From positions 1,488,001 through 1,552,000 of the forward strand of contig CP103416.1 of assembly GCA_024802545.1 (NCBI GenBank): 64,000 nucleotides of DNA, in the 5' to 3' direction. This DNA comes from SAR92 clade bacterium H455 (GTDB taxonomy: Bacteria > Pseudomonadota > Gammaproteobacteria > Pseudomonadales > Porticoccaceae). Of this stretch, positions 1-9,259 are shown in pieces. Position 1 is the stretch's first letter; each line of letters opens with the position of its first letter. Under the pieces are notes generated by a model that saw only the letters and a list, made by a program, of their open reading frames with translations, was not told the DNA's origin and did no database searches. A program made the translations under genes and the position numbers.

Positions 1-1368
1 GTCAGAGGTGTTGTCGGCACGGACAATTTCCAGCAGTTTCATAATATTAGCGGGGCTGAAAAAATGCAGGCCGATAACATCTTCAGGTCGCTTGGTGGCT
101 GCGGCTATAGCATTAACATCCTGATAGGAAGTATTGCTGGCCAAGATGGCGCCTGGCTTGCAGACCTTGTCCAGCTTGGCAAACACCTGCTGTTTGATCT
201 CGAGGTTTTCAAATACCGCTTCAATTACCAGGTCGGCATTGGCCAGATCCTGATAGTCGGTGGTGCCGCTTATCAGGCTCAGACAGCCTTGCTTTTGCTC
301 TTCGCTAAGCTTTCCTTTTTTAACCGTCATGGAATAGTTTTTGTCGATAATGCCAAGGCCGCGCTGCAGGGCTTCATCGTTGATTTCTAGCATGGTTACG
401 GGAATGCCGACATTGGCAAAGTTCATGGCTATACCGCCACCCATGGTGCCACCACCGATAATGGCGACAGACTTTATGGCTCGCTTAGCGGTCTCTTTTC
501 CTAGGCCTTTAATCTTGTTGGCTTCACGTTGAGCGAAAAACATATGGCGCATAGCGGCTGACTGACTGCCGTCTTTGAGATCCATAAAGAGGCGGCCTTC
601 AGTGGCCAAACCTTCATCAAAAGACAGTGTAGCTGCAGCTTCAATACAGTCGATAATGCGCTGGGGTGCTAGCTGACCCCGGGCGCGACGGCTGAGTTGC
701 TTGCGCGAATTGTCGAAAATAGCGGGATCAAAAGAGGCGGGGTCTATGTTGATGTCGCGCACTTTGCGCAGCGGTGCATTATCGGCTAGCAACTGCTGAA
801 CGTAGGCCATAGCGCCTTCAAGCAGGTCGTCGCCTTCAATAATATGGTCGATCAGGTTTAAGCCGACAGCGTCTTTGGCTTTGATTAGGTTGCCGCTGGT
901 AATCAGCTTAATAGCGGCCTCGACACCGGTGAGGCGGGGAGCACGTTGAGTGCCGCCAGCCCCCGGCAGCAGGCCGAGTTTCACTTCTGGTAGGCCAACC
1001 ATAGCTGTGCCAACTGCGCAGCGGTAGTGACAGGCGAGGGCGGTTTCTAATCCGCCACCCAGTGCGGTACCGTGAATCGCGGCGACAATAGGCTTGGCTG
1101 ACTGCTCTATGGTTTCGAGGATCTTATTAAACGATGGTTCGGTGGGGGCTTTGTCGAACTCAGAGATGTCGGCGCCAGCAATAAAGGTGCGGCCCTGACA
1201 GATCATTATTAAGGCTTTGGTGGCGTCGTCCTGTGCGGCGTTGACTGCGGCGTATATGCCGTCGCGCAGTGCCTGTGACAGTGCATTGACCGGTGGGTTG
1301 TTTATCCAGATAATTCCGATATCGCCGCGTACTTCATAGCTTGTAACTGAAGAGCTTGTAACTGACAT
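1..1368 (-). CDS. 3-hydroxyacyl-CoA dehydrogenase/enoyl-CoA hydratase, FadJ-like (3' end outside window)
   Basis: I translated this from the minus strand; the frame stays open from an ATG at 1366-1368 to the window edge, giving 456 residues of a family that usually has about 700. The N-terminal third is a crotonase domain with the oxyanion-hole stretch ALGGGLETALAC and the LPGAGGTQR motif that normally carries a catalytic Glu nearby. A Rossmann domain follows, with IGGGTMGGGIAMNFA as the NAD-binding loop, and the 3-hydroxyacyl-CoA dehydrogenase signature HFFSPANIMKLLE lies close to the cut end. It should hydrate trans-2-enoyl-CoA and oxidise the 3-hydroxyacyl-CoA in beta-oxidation. A GGGGAA stretch lies about 5 bases before the ATG. 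It is divergent from the saccharopine-dehydrogenase-like gene. A partner thiolase would lie outside the window. Confidence 0.9.
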   Translation of the reverse strand, partial: MSVTSSSVTSYEVRGDIGIIWINNPPVNALSQALRDGIYAAVNAAQDDATKALIMICQGRTFIAGADISEFDKAPTEPSFNKILETIEQSAKPIVAAIHGTALGGGLETALACHYRCAVGTAMVGLPEVKLGLLPGAGGTQRAPRLTGVEAAIKLITSGNLIKAKDAVGLNLIDHIIEGDDLLEGAMAYVQQLLADNAPLRKVRDINIDPASFDPAIFDNSRKQLSRRARGQLAPQRIIDCIEAAATLSFDEGLATEGRLFMDLKDGSQSAAMRHMFFAQREANKIKGLGKETAKRAIKSVAIIGGGTMGGGIAMNFANVGIPVTMLEINDEALQRGLGIIDKNYSMTVKKGKLSEEQKQGCLSLISGTTDYQDLANADLVIEAVFENLEIKQQVFAKLDKVCKPGAILASNTSYQDVNAIAAATKRPEDVIGLHFFSPANIMKLLEIVRADNTSD

Positions 1369-1491
1369 AGTGTTCCCCAAATAGAATGATTATTTATTGT
1401 TGTTTTTTAACCGCGACTGCTTAAATTCTTGATGTTTCACTTGGCCTGCTGATGGCAGTGGTTGGCCAGTCACTTTCTCAAAGCCCTACGA

Positions 1492-1504
1492 CAGCCTTAG
1501 GCTG
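1492..1504. promoter_or_regulatory. Short palindrome in the divergent intergenic region
   Basis: CAGCC-TTA-GGCTG is a perfect 5-bp inverted repeat between the divergent fadJ-like and saccharopine-dehydrogenase-like genes. It could be an operator for a fatty-acid regulator, but it is short and there is no second copy to support it. Confidence 0.2.
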
Positions 1505-1557
1505 ATATACTTTTCCCCAAGTAAAATTTCTTTCACTCCAATACGAGACGAGTATCA

Positions 1558-2736
1558 ATGCAGAATAACAGAGAAATAGATGTAGTGGTCTACGGTGCCA
1601 CAGGTTTTACTGGACGGCTGGTCGCGGAATATTTGAACAACCAATACGGTGTCAATGGCGAGATTAAGTGGGCTATGGCAGGACGCAGCCAGGCCAAGCT
1701 CGAGGCTGTGCGCGATGAGATGGGTGTTTCAGCTGATGTACCTTTAATCGTTGCCGATGCTGCAGACTTGGCTTCGTTAACTGCAATGGTACTGAGCAGT
1801 AAGGTTATCTTGACCACTGTTGGCCCTTATCAGCTGTATGGCAATGAGTTGGTTGCTGCCTGTGCTGAGCATGGCACTGACTATGTGGATCTCTGTGGTG
1901 AGCCCGCTTGGATGCATCAGATGATTGCGGCGCACGCGGCAGCGGCTGAGGCCAGTGGCGCACGAATTGTCTTTTCCTGTGGTTTTGATTCGATTCCCTT
2001 TGATCTGGGTGTGTTGTTTTTACAGCAGACTGCGGAACAGCAGTTGGGTGCCATGGTGCCACGCGTTAAAGGTCGTGTGCGTTCAATGAAAGGTACTTTT
2101 TCTGGCGGCACTCTGGCGAGCTTTCGCGCAACTATGGCCGCTGCGGGTAAAGACCGTGAGCTGATCAATGTGTTGCGTAATCCCTTTGCCCTCACTGAAG
2201 GTTTTGTTGGTGCTGATCAACCGCGCGGCGATAAGCCGATGTTTGATGAGGCGCTGCAGAGCTGGGTTGCTCCCTTTGTTATGGCGAGCATTAACACTAA
2301 AAATATCCACCGTTCAAATAAGTTGATGGGCCATGCCTACGGCACTGATTTTGTCTATGACGAAATGCTGGTGACTGGTCCTGGTGATCGCGGTGAAGCT
2401 ATTGCCAAAGCGGTGACTGAAGATAAGTCTATGGCCAATGATCCCCGTCAACCTGGTGAAGGTCCGGATCTGGATGAGCGCGTTAATGGCAATTATGATT
2501 TGCTGTTGATCGGCGAGGCCGCTGATGGCCGTTCGGTGCGGGTCAGTGTTAAAGGTGATATGGATCCTGGTTACGGTTCCACCTCGAAGATGATTGCTGA
2601 GAGTGCGGTCTGTTTGGTAATGAACCCTGAGTTGGCCTCTGGCGGTATTTGGACCTCGGCACCGGCTATGGGTACGGCGTTGATTGAGCGCTTACAGGCT
2701 AATGCGGGGTTAACTTTTACTGTTGAAACTGCATAG
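1558..2736 (+). CDS. Saccharopine dehydrogenase-like / trans-acting enoyl reductase family protein
   Basis: This 392-residue protein opens with an NAD(P)-binding Rossmann motif, VVVYGATGFTGRLVAEYL (about residues 9-26), followed by AGRSQAKLEAV. That start is characteristic of the saccharopine-dehydrogenase-like proteins grouped with mycobacterial trans-acting enoyl reductases. The middle holds the family stretch DYVDLCGEPAW and the CGFDSIPFDLG segment. True lysine-pathway saccharopine dehydrogenases differ in architecture, so lysine metabolism should not be inferred. The likely role is a redox step on a lipid or acyl substrate, supported only by family and by the beta-oxidation gene divergent from it. 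The start codon is ATG; no strong Shine-Dalgarno sequence is visible. Confidence 0.8.
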   Translation: MQNNREIDVVVYGATGFTGRLVAEYLNNQYGVNGEIKWAMAGRSQAKLEAVRDEMGVSADVPLIVADAADLASLTAMVLSSKVILTTVGPYQLYGNELVAACAEHGTDYVDLCGEPAWMHQMIAAHAAAAEASGARIVFSCGFDSIPFDLGVLFLQQTAEQQLGAMVPRVKGRVRSMKGTFSGGTLASFRATMAAAGKDRELINVLRNPFALTEGFVGADQPRGDKPMFDEALQSWVAPFVMASINTKNIHRSNKLMGHAYGTDFVYDEMLVTGPGDRGEAIAKAVTEDKSMANDPRQPGEGPDLDERVNGNYDLLLIGEAADGRSVRVSVKGDMDPGYGSTSKMIAESAVCLVMNPELASGGIWTSAPAMGTALIERLQANAGLTFTVETA

Positions 2737-2913
2737 TGTTTAGATTGAGTTTTAGTTAAGAATTGGTGCGGCTTCTACTCTGTTGGTGGAAGCTGCCCTT
2801 GTATACAAAATTATTTTGGAACGCTGTTGTAATTCTGTTGCAACTGTTTTGTAAAGCAAAGGATTGGATTCAATAAAGACTGTATTAAAAATAATAATAA
2901 TGGGGCAGTCAGT

Positions 2914-4173
2914 ATGAAATTTCACCCACAAAAAAATGCATTAATTAAAGAATTGCACAACCGTAATTTCCCGGTAGTGTCTTTGCCGGCCCAGGTTTCT
3001 AGTCTGGTGCTGTTCAATCCTGGCGACCGCCAGTCAGAAGTTGATCGACTCACAGATTTTGCCACCATGTATGATGTTGCGCCGCCTCAGGTGGGTGAGA
3101 GCTGTTACTACCAAAGTTTTAAAGAGTTTGATTTTCGTTGGGAACGGCACAATGAGTTTTCCACCTATACGGTGATTTGTCAGCGTCAGTCTGAAACTGA
3201 GTTATGCCGGAATCTGTTTTCGTTAATCGATGCTGATTGGTTGGATAGGCTATCTGGTGAGGTGATTGCGGCTAACCATATAGATCTGCGTCCAACATCT
3301 ATGGCGTCGCAAGAGTTACAAGATTATTTTGACGGTAAACGTTTGGTGGGCAGCAAAATTTATGATGGTCTGGCGACGGTGTGGACGTCGGTGCAGCATG
3401 ATGACGATGGTTTTATTCGCACCTTGGTGGTGGATGAGGGGATTGATGCGTTGCAGGCTGGTCGAGCGATTCGTAACCTTTTGGAGATCGCGGCTTACCG
3501 GGCGATGACGTTGCTGGCTCTGCCTATAGCGCGGGAATTGATTCCGGCGGTGACTAAGTTGGAGGGGCAGTTGGTGGGCACTAATGCCAAACTTAATCTG
3601 CTGAAGACTGTGGAGGATGAACAAAATTTGATGACTGAGTTGATTGCAGAGGCGACCCAGTTGGAGAAGTTGGTTGCTGACCACAATTTTCGTTTTTCTG
3701 CGACTCAGGCGTATTTCAGTTTGACTGAAAGTCGGTTGGATATGTTAAGGGAACAAAAGTTACCGACTTTTCGTACGTTGAAACAGTTTCATGTGCGACG
3801 TTTTATTCCGGCATTTCATACTTGTATGTCTGTGGTTAAGCGTAAGGAGGATTTGTCGAAACGGATTAGTCGGACGACGGAGTTGTTGAATTCTCGATTG
3901 CAGTTGTCGTTGGAGTTGCAGAATCAGCGTTTGTTGGCTTCGATGGATAAGCGCAGTGCGTTGCAGTTGCGTTTGCAGCAGACGGTTGAGGGGTTGTCGG
4001 TGGTGGCCATGACTTATTACAGTATGAGTTTGATTAAGTTGGTGATTGAGCCGTTGCCGGTTGAGCAATATTTGTCAATGTCTAAGACTATGGCATTGGC
4101 GTTTATGACGCCGTTTGTTTTTGCTGGTGCGTTGATGTTGGTGAAGAGGATTCGCAATAAGTTGGAGAAGTGA
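2914..4173 (+). CDS. DUF3422 family protein with C-terminal membrane segments
   Basis: The 419-residue product begins with the family-typical HPQKNALIKELHNRNFP. It then has a mixed alpha/beta region and a long helical, probably coiled-coil stretch from about residue 200 to 350, rich in Leu, Glu, Arg and Gln. Two hydrophobic segments close the protein (about 355-378 and 390-410), followed by a basic tail, so a C-terminal inner-membrane anchor with a cytoplasmic head is likely. No catalytic motif is visible. The function of DUF3422 proteins is not established as far as I know. The gene stands alone; the upstream gene ends 177 bases before, and a repeat-rich patch follows. Confidence 0.8.
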   Translation: MKFHPQKNALIKELHNRNFPVVSLPAQVSSLVLFNPGDRQSEVDRLTDFATMYDVAPPQVGESCYYQSFKEFDFRWERHNEFSTYTVICQRQSETELCRNLFSLIDADWLDRLSGEVIAANHIDLRPTSMASQELQDYFDGKRLVGSKIYDGLATVWTSVQHDDDGFIRTLVVDEGIDALQAGRAIRNLLEIAAYRAMTLLALPIARELIPAVTKLEGQLVGTNAKLNLLKTVEDEQNLMTELIAEATQLEKLVADHNFRFSATQAYFSLTESRLDMLREQKLPTFRTLKQFHVRRFIPAFHTCMSVVKRKEDLSKRISRTTELLNSRLQLSLELQNQRLLASMDKRSALQLRLQQTVEGLSVVAMTYYSMSLIKLVIEPLPVEQYLSMSKTMALAFMTPFVFAGALMLVKRIRNKLEK

Positions 4174-4244
4174 TTTGTTGGGGGGTAGGAGGTTTTGTTA
4201 GTGCAGTCGGGTCTATCCATGAGTTCCCAAACTCCAACCCTGTG

Positions 4245-4330
4245 ATTCCGACAGCGTGACCTTTTATGTCATCCCGACAGCGTGACCTTTTATGTCATCC
4301 CGACAGCGTAACCTTTTATGTCATCCTGAC
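4245..4330. repeat. 26-bp tandem repeat, about 3.3 copies
   Basis: A 26-bp unit beginning ATYCCGACAGCGTGACC occurs at 4245-4270, 4271-4296 and 4297-4322, followed by a partial fourth copy that diverges after the ACAG. The copies differ at only two or three bases. This lies in the 513-bp gene-free stretch after the DUF3422 gene and encodes nothing recognisable. Confidence 0.85.
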
Positions 4331-4382
4331 AGGGCGCAGCGACTAGGCATCTCGGCTTTGCTATTGGCGTACTAATTTGATT

Positions 4383-4424
4383 GCTGGGAGCTGGGAGCTG
4401 GGAGCTGGGAGCTGGGAGCTGGGA
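4383..4424. repeat. 7-bp microsatellite (GCTGGGA)6
   Basis: Six uninterrupted copies of GCTGGGA, with a seventh degenerate copy after them. Because seven is not a multiple of three, copy-number change would shift frame, but no convincing gene crosses it. Confidence 0.9.
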
Positions 4425-4442
4425 GCTGAGTGTTGGGTGCGA

Positions 4443-4600
4443 ATAGACCCTGCCCCTACCCTTGCGATCGGTCCCATGGATGCCATTATTTTCAGCGTTC
4501 GCACAACTCGCTGTCGCTCAGACAAGTGCTCTCTTTTTCTGAAAATAATGGCATCCATAAGCGGGCCCTGATTGATCGCAAGGGTAGGGGCAGGGTCTAT
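4443..4600. repeat. Long nested inverted repeat, possible small mobile palindromic element
   Basis: The outer arms 4443-4469 and 4574-4600 are perfect 27-bp inverted copies. Inner arms 4476-4495 and 4539-4558 are perfect 20-bp inverted copies, separated from the outer pair by short mismatched spacers, with a central loop of about 43 bp. The whole can fold into a hairpin of about 50 paired bases. It has no T-tract, so it is not a simple terminator. The shape suggests a miniature inverted-repeat element or the remains of a palindromic intergenic repeat. Together with the two tandem repeats beside it, it accounts for most of the 4174-4686 gap. Confidence 0.8.
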
Positions 4601-4686
4601 CTGGATTTTCGCGGTACTTCTAGGGTTTCTTGTTACTTACTCTGAGATCTCTCACATTGGTTCGAGGTGATGGGCTGTTGATTCGC

Positions 4687-5445
4687 TCAGGGCTGTTGAT
4701 TCCAGCGCACACAGTCTTCAAGCGTCACGCCAGAGCCACCAAAGATATCCAAGGCACTGCCAATAGTAAGGTCGACTTTGCCGTTGGAGAGTGATTTGAC
4801 GAGATCGAGATCGGCGAGGCTTCGTGCACCACCTGCATAGGTGGTGGGGAGGGTGCAGCAGTTGCCGAGCAGGCTGACCAGGTCGCTGTCGATTCCTGCC
4901 TGGAGTCCTTCAACATCTGCAGCATGAATTAAAAACTCGGCGCAGTGGCTTTCCAGTTCGGCAATGGTGCGTTGGTTGACCTGCATGTTGGTAATGGTCT
5001 GCCAACGGTCGGTGGCGATCATCCAGCCGTTTTGGGTCTTGCGGCAGCTTAGGTCGAGGACTAGTTTATCGGCTCCCACTTCAGCTTTTATCTTCTCTAA
5101 GCGGGACCAAGAGAAGTCGCCGTTTTCAAATAAATAAGAGGTGACAATTATCTGTGATGCGCCGGCTTCTAGATAGCTGCTGGCGTTTTCAAGATTGACG
5201 CCACCGCCAAACTGCATGCCATTGGGGTAGGCGGCTAGGGCTTCGAGAACTTGCTGTTGATTGTTTGGGCCCAGGGCAATTACATGGCCGCCGGTGAGTC
5301 CCTGCTGCTGGTAGAGTCTGGCATAGTAGGCTGCATTGTGGCTGCTGACGAAGTTGGTTTCGGCACCGGAATCATTGAGGCTGCCGCCAACTATTTGTTT
5401 TACCTGACCCTGATGAAGGTCGATACATGGACGAAACGCGGTCAA
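4687..5445 (-). CDS. hisA: ProFAR isomerase, eukaryotic-type HisA
   Basis: The 252-residue protein begins FRPCIDLHQGQVKQIVGG and has the beta-alpha-barrel signatures of phosphoribosylformimino-AICAR-ribotide isomerase: GGHVIALG, FGGGVNLENA, a catalytic-type VLDLSCRK and, near the end, AGGARSLADL. This matches the fungal and plant HIS6 subfamily rather than ordinary bacterial HisA, which starts with a variant of MIIPALDLIDG. In histidine synthesis it would open the ribose of ProFAR to PRFAR. It stands alone, outside any his operon, 93 bases downstream of liuD on the same strand. Whether the chromosome also carries a normal hisA cannot be seen here. Confidence 0.8.
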   Translation of the reverse strand: MTAFRPCIDLHQGQVKQIVGGSLNDSGAETNFVSSHNAAYYARLYQQQGLTGGHVIALGPNNQQQVLEALAAYPNGMQFGGGVNLENASSYLEAGASQIIVTSYLFENGDFSWSRLEKIKAEVGADKLVLDLSCRKTQNGWMIATDRWQTITNMQVNQRTIAELESHCAEFLIHAADVEGLQAGIDSDLVSLLGNCCTLPTTYAGGARSLADLDLVKSLSNGKVDLTIGSALDIFGGSGVTLEDCVRWNQQP

Positions 5446-5538
5446 GGAGCCTACTCCGGATGGGATTGAGAGGGCGCTAGTATAGCTTACTGGCCTGCAG
5501 TGCCAACTGTTTGGCGAGGCTGCAGGTCAAGTTTTTGT

Positions 5539-7464
5539 TTAGGCTTCGGCTATTTCAAAGGCCAACAACTCTGCTCCGCCATCGACTAATTCACCCGGCT
5601 GATAAAAGAATTCGCTGACTTTTCCGTCGCTGGGGGCGGTGATGGTATGTTCCATTTTCATCGCTTCCATAACCAGTAGCGTTTCACCTTTGGCTACGGC
5701 TGCGCCGACGTCTACCAGCAGGGTAACTACTGTGCCGTTCATGGGGGCGGTGAGGTTGCCGCTGCTATCTTGGCCTTGGTCGAGCCCCAAGTTGGGTGGG
5801 GTTTCGGCGCAGTGAAAAACACCTTTTGGGGTGAATAGATTGAACCCGGTTTCGTCACTGACGGCTTTGATGTTGGCTGGCATTTGAGTCCAGTCTTGAG
5901 AGCTGTCTGCAGTCACTTCAACCTGTTCTGTGCCGACGGTAACATTCAGCTTTTGCGGGCTGCTGTCACTGGCGCGCCAATGATTGGCTAGGTGCCAGGG
6001 GGAGTTGGGTTCACTGGACTGATTGGCGATCTGTTGGGCGCTCTCTACTCGCGCTGTCAAAATGGCCCGAGCGGCTAGTGGTGCTGCGTAGTCTAGATCT
6101 TCTTGGCGGCGGTGGAATATCTCCTGTTCATGTTCTTCGATAAAGCCAGTGTTGACCTCGCCACGCTTAAAAGCGGCGCTGCTGGCGAGGTTGTAAAGGA
6201 ATGGGATGTTGGTTGTAACACCGCCGATTTTATAGTCGCTGAGGGCTTGGGTGAGTCGCTGTAGGGCGAGCTCGCGGTTGCTGTCCCAGACCACTAACTT
6301 GGCGATCATGGGGTCGTAGAATACTGAGACTTGGTCTCCTTCGACAACACCGCTGTCGATGCGCACATGGGCATTTTCTGTTGGTGCTTGAAGTACTTTT
6401 AGTTGACCTGTGGAGGGCAGGAAGTCCTGCTCTGGATCTTCAGCATAAACCCGTGCTTCAAAGGCGTGACCTTTGAGTAGCAGTTGATCTTGGGTGCAGG
6501 GTAGGGGTTCTCCGTTGGCCACCCGCAGCTGCCATTCTACGAGGTCTTGGCCGCTGATCATTTCGGTGACAGGGTGTTCTACTTGGAGGCGGGTGTTCAT
6601 TTCCATAAAAAAGAATTCGCCGCTGCTGTCGAGTAAAAATTCTACGGTGCCTGCGCCCTGATAATTGATTGCGCTGGCTGCGCGGATGGCGGCTTCGCCC
6701 ATGCGCTGGCGCAGTTCTTCGGTCATGCCTGGGGCCGGTGCTTCTTCGATAACCTTTTGGTGGCGGCGCTGCAGGGAGCAGTCGCGTTCGAATAGGTGGA
6801 CTGCATTGTTGTGCTGATCGCAGAACACTTGAATTTCCACATGACGGGGTTGCTGGAGATATTTCTCTACCAACATAATTTCATCGTTAAAGCTGTGTTT
6901 GGCTTCGCGCTTGGCGGCGGCTAGGGCTTGGTCAAATTCATCGGCATGGTATACGGCGCGCATGCCTTTGCCACCGCCACCGGCGGCGGCTTTTAGTAGC
7001 ACTGGGTAGCCCATATCGTCTGCGGACTGTTTTAGTGTGGCGGGATTTTGGTCGTCGCCGTGATAGCCGGGTACTAGCGGGACGTTGGCGTTGGCCATGA
7101 TGTTTTTGGCGGCGGATTTGGAACCCATGGCCAAAATGGCTTCTACTGGGGGGCCGATAAACGCTAAATTGTTGGCGTCGCACTGGCGGCAGAAGTCAGC
7201 GTTTTCAGAGAGGAAGCCATACCCTGGGTGGATGGCCTGGGCACCGCTGCTGAGGGCGGCTTGAATGATTTTATCGATAACCAAATAGGATTCGCTGGAG
7301 GGGGAGGGCCCTATGTGGATGGCTTCATCGGCTTGGCTGACATGCAGTGAATTGCTGTCTGCGTCGCTGTAGATGGCAACGGTTTTAATGCCCATTTTTT
7401 TCGCTGTCTGGATGATGCGACAGGCGATTTCACCACGGTTGGCGATTAGTATTTTGTTAAACAT
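5539..7464 (-). CDS. liuD: 3-methylcrotonyl-CoA carboxylase, biotin-carrying alpha subunit
   Basis: In 641 residues this holds a biotin carboxylase N-terminal domain (NKILIANRGEIACRII), an ATP-grasp domain with the glycine-rich loop AGGGGKGMR at about 161-169 and EMNTRLQVEHPVTE near 290, and a C-terminal biotinyl domain with MEAMKM placing the biotinylated Lys at about residue 603. It carboxylates its own biotin using ATP and bicarbonate, and the beta subunit then transfers the carboxyl to 3-methylcrotonyl-CoA in leucine breakdown. Propionyl- and acetyl-CoA carboxylase subunits look similar; the neighbouring liuB and liuA decide the assignment. It is the last gene of the liuR-liuA-liuB-liuD operon, 126 bases after liuB. 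Confidence 0.92.
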   Translation of the reverse strand: MFNKILIANRGEIACRIIQTAKKMGIKTVAIYSDADSNSLHVSQADEAIHIGPSPSSESYLVIDKIIQAALSSGAQAIHPGYGFLSENADFCRQCDANNLAFIGPPVEAILAMGSKSAAKNIMANANVPLVPGYHGDDQNPATLKQSADDMGYPVLLKAAAGGGGKGMRAVYHADEFDQALAAAKREAKHSFNDEIMLVEKYLQQPRHVEIQVFCDQHNNAVHLFERDCSLQRRHQKVIEEAPAPGMTEELRQRMGEAAIRAASAINYQGAGTVEFLLDSSGEFFFMEMNTRLQVEHPVTEMISGQDLVEWQLRVANGEPLPCTQDQLLLKGHAFEARVYAEDPEQDFLPSTGQLKVLQAPTENAHVRIDSGVVEGDQVSVFYDPMIAKLVVWDSNRELALQRLTQALSDYKIGGVTTNIPFLYNLASSAAFKRGEVNTGFIEEHEQEIFHRRQEDLDYAAPLAARAILTARVESAQQIANQSSEPNSPWHLANHWRASDSSPQKLNVTVGTEQVEVTADSSQDWTQMPANIKAVSDETGFNLFTPKGVFHCAETPPNLGLDQGQDSSGNLTAPMNGTVVTLLVDVGAAVAKGETLLVMEAMKMEHTITAPSDGKVSEFFYQPGELVDGGAELLAFEIAEA

Positions 7465-7590
7465 TTTTCAGTCCGTTTTATTGCTGATTATGGTCTAGTT
7501 TGTCTTGTGCACTTCGGGTATTGGTTGCCATTCTGTGAGTAGATTCCTGGTCGCTGCGCTCTCTCAGGATGATCTCCGCCTGGGTGGATA

Positions 7591-9198
7591 TCACATTCGA
7601 AACAGGCCAAACTTTGTCTCTTCAATCACCCGGTTATGGCTCGCCGAAATCGACAGCCCCAATACCATTCTGGTATCCGCTGGGTCGATCACACCATCGT
7701 CCCAGAGCCTTGCGGAGGCGTAATAGGGATGCCCCTGGTGCTCATAGTTTTCGATAATCGGTTGTTTAAACTCCGCTTCATTCTCGGCACTCCATTCAAT
7801 GCCGTCGCGCTCATACTTGTCGCGGGTGACCTGGGCCAAGACGCCAGCGGCTTGCTCGCCACCCATTACTGAGATGCGTGCATTGGGCCACATAAACATA
7901 AATCGTGGGTCATAGGCGCGACCACACATGCCGTAGTTGCCGGCGCCAAATGAGCCGCCAATCAGGACGGTGAATTTGGGGACATTAGCTGTGGCGACGG
8001 CGGTGACCATCTTGGCGCCATGCTTGGCTATGCCATTATTTTCATATTGCTTGCCGACCATAAAGCCGGTGATATTTTGCAGAAATACCAAGGGAATTTT
8101 GCGCTGGGCGCAGAGCTCAATAAAGTGCGCGCCCTTCTGTGCTGACTCACCAAATAGAATGCCGTTGTTGGCCACTATGCCCACGGGATAGCCGAATATT
8201 CTGGCAAAACCACAGACTAGGGTGGTTCCGTAGAGTGCTTTAAATTCATCAAAGTCGGACCCGTCCACGACCCGGGCAATAATCTCGCGAACGTCGTAGG
8301 ACTTGCGCGAGTCACTGGGTACTACGCCGCCGATTTCGTCGCTGCTATAGAGCGGTTCAATGGCGGCTTTGAGGTCGCCATTTACTGGCTTAACACGGTT
8401 TAGCCGTGCCACGGCATTGCGCGCCAGTTCGAGGGCATGGTGATCATTGTTAGCCAGATGATCAGCTACGCCTGAGGTGCGGCAGTGAACATCGGCGCCA
8501 CCCAGTTCTTCTGCGGTGACCACTTCGCCGGTGGCGGCTTTTACGAGGGGCGGACCGGCGAGAAAAATAGTGCCCTGATCACGAACAATAATGGATTCGT
8601 CGGCCATGGCTGGTACATAGGCGCCACCGGCGGTACAGGAGCCCATTACCGCAGCTATCTGGGGAATATTCTGGGCTGACATATTGGCTTGGTTGAAGAA
8701 GATGCGGCCGAAGTGCTCGCGGTCGGGAAAGACCTCATCCTGACGCGGCAGGTTGGCGCCACCGGAGTCCACTAGGTAGATGCAGGGCAGGTTGTTTTCC
8801 GCTGCTATGGCTTGGGCGCGGAGATGTTTTTTGACGGTTAGGGGGTAGTAGCTGCCGCCTTTTACGGTGGCATCGTTGGCGACTATTACGCATTCCTGAC
8901 CGCTGACTCGACCTATTCCGGTGATGATGCCGGCGGCTGGGACGGATTCGCCATAAACCTCATGGGCGGCGAGAGCAGAGAATTCGAGAAAGGCTGAGCC
9001 TGGATCGAGTAGTCCTTGGACGCGCTCGCGGGGGAGTAACTTACCTCGGGCGACGTGACGTGCGCAGGCTTTCTCGCCGCCACCTTGGCGGATCCCGGCC
9101 AAGGTGTGGTTGAGGTGGTCGACCTGGGTCTGCATGGCTGCGGCATTGGCCGTAAACTCTGCACTTTTGTTGCTTATTTTACTTGTGATAATCGGCAT
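7591..9198 (-). CDS. liuB: 3-methylcrotonyl-CoA carboxylase, beta (carboxyltransferase) subunit
   Basis: At 535 residues this is the usual length for the MCC beta subunit. It carries both halves of the carboxyltransferase fold: the N-terminal [20 protein letters not shown] region, a first oxyanion-type stretch at [15 protein letters not shown], and a second at [20 protein letters not shown]. The substrate loop [20 protein letters not shown] is typical of methylcrotonyl- rather than propionyl-CoA carboxylase. It transfers carboxylate from biotin on LiuD to the gamma carbon of 3-methylcrotonyl-CoA, giving 3-methylglutaconyl-CoA. It sits between liuA (61 bases upstream) and liuD on the minus strand. 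Confidence 0.93.
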   Translation of the reverse strand: MPIITSKISNKSAEFTANAAAMQTQVDHLNHTLAGIRQGGGEKACARHVARGKLLPRERVQGLLDPGSAFLEFSALAAHEVYGESVPAAGIITGIGRVSGQECVIVANDATVKGGSYYPLTVKKHLRAQAIAAENNLPCIYLVDSGGANLPRQDEVFPDREHFGRIFFNQANMSAQNIPQIAAVMGSCTAGGAYVPAMADESIIVRDQGTIFLAGPPLVKAATGEVVTAEELGGADVHCRTSGVADHLANNDHHALELARNAVARLNRVKPVNGDLKAAIEPLYSSDEIGGVVPSDSRKSYDVREIIARVVDGSDFDEFKALYGTTLVCGFARIFGYPVGIVANNGILFGESAQKGAHFIELCAQRKIPLVFLQNITGFMVGKQYENNGIAKHGAKMVTAVATANVPKFTVLIGGSFGAGNYGMCGRAYDPRFMFMWPNARISVMGGEQAAGVLAQVTRDKYERDGIEWSAENEAEFKQPIIENYEHQGHPYYASARLWDDGVIDPADTRMVLGLSISASHNRVIEETKFGLFRM

Positions 9199-9259
9199 AA
9201 TTTTTCTCTACTGGCTAGTCTCTACTGGCTATTCTTTGCTCGCTCTGGGCTCCTTGTTG

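Noticed and set aside
4377-4645. Short frames crossing the microsatellite and inverted repeat (4361-4645)
   Set aside because: They are open only because of the repeats, show no ribosome site and match nothing I know.
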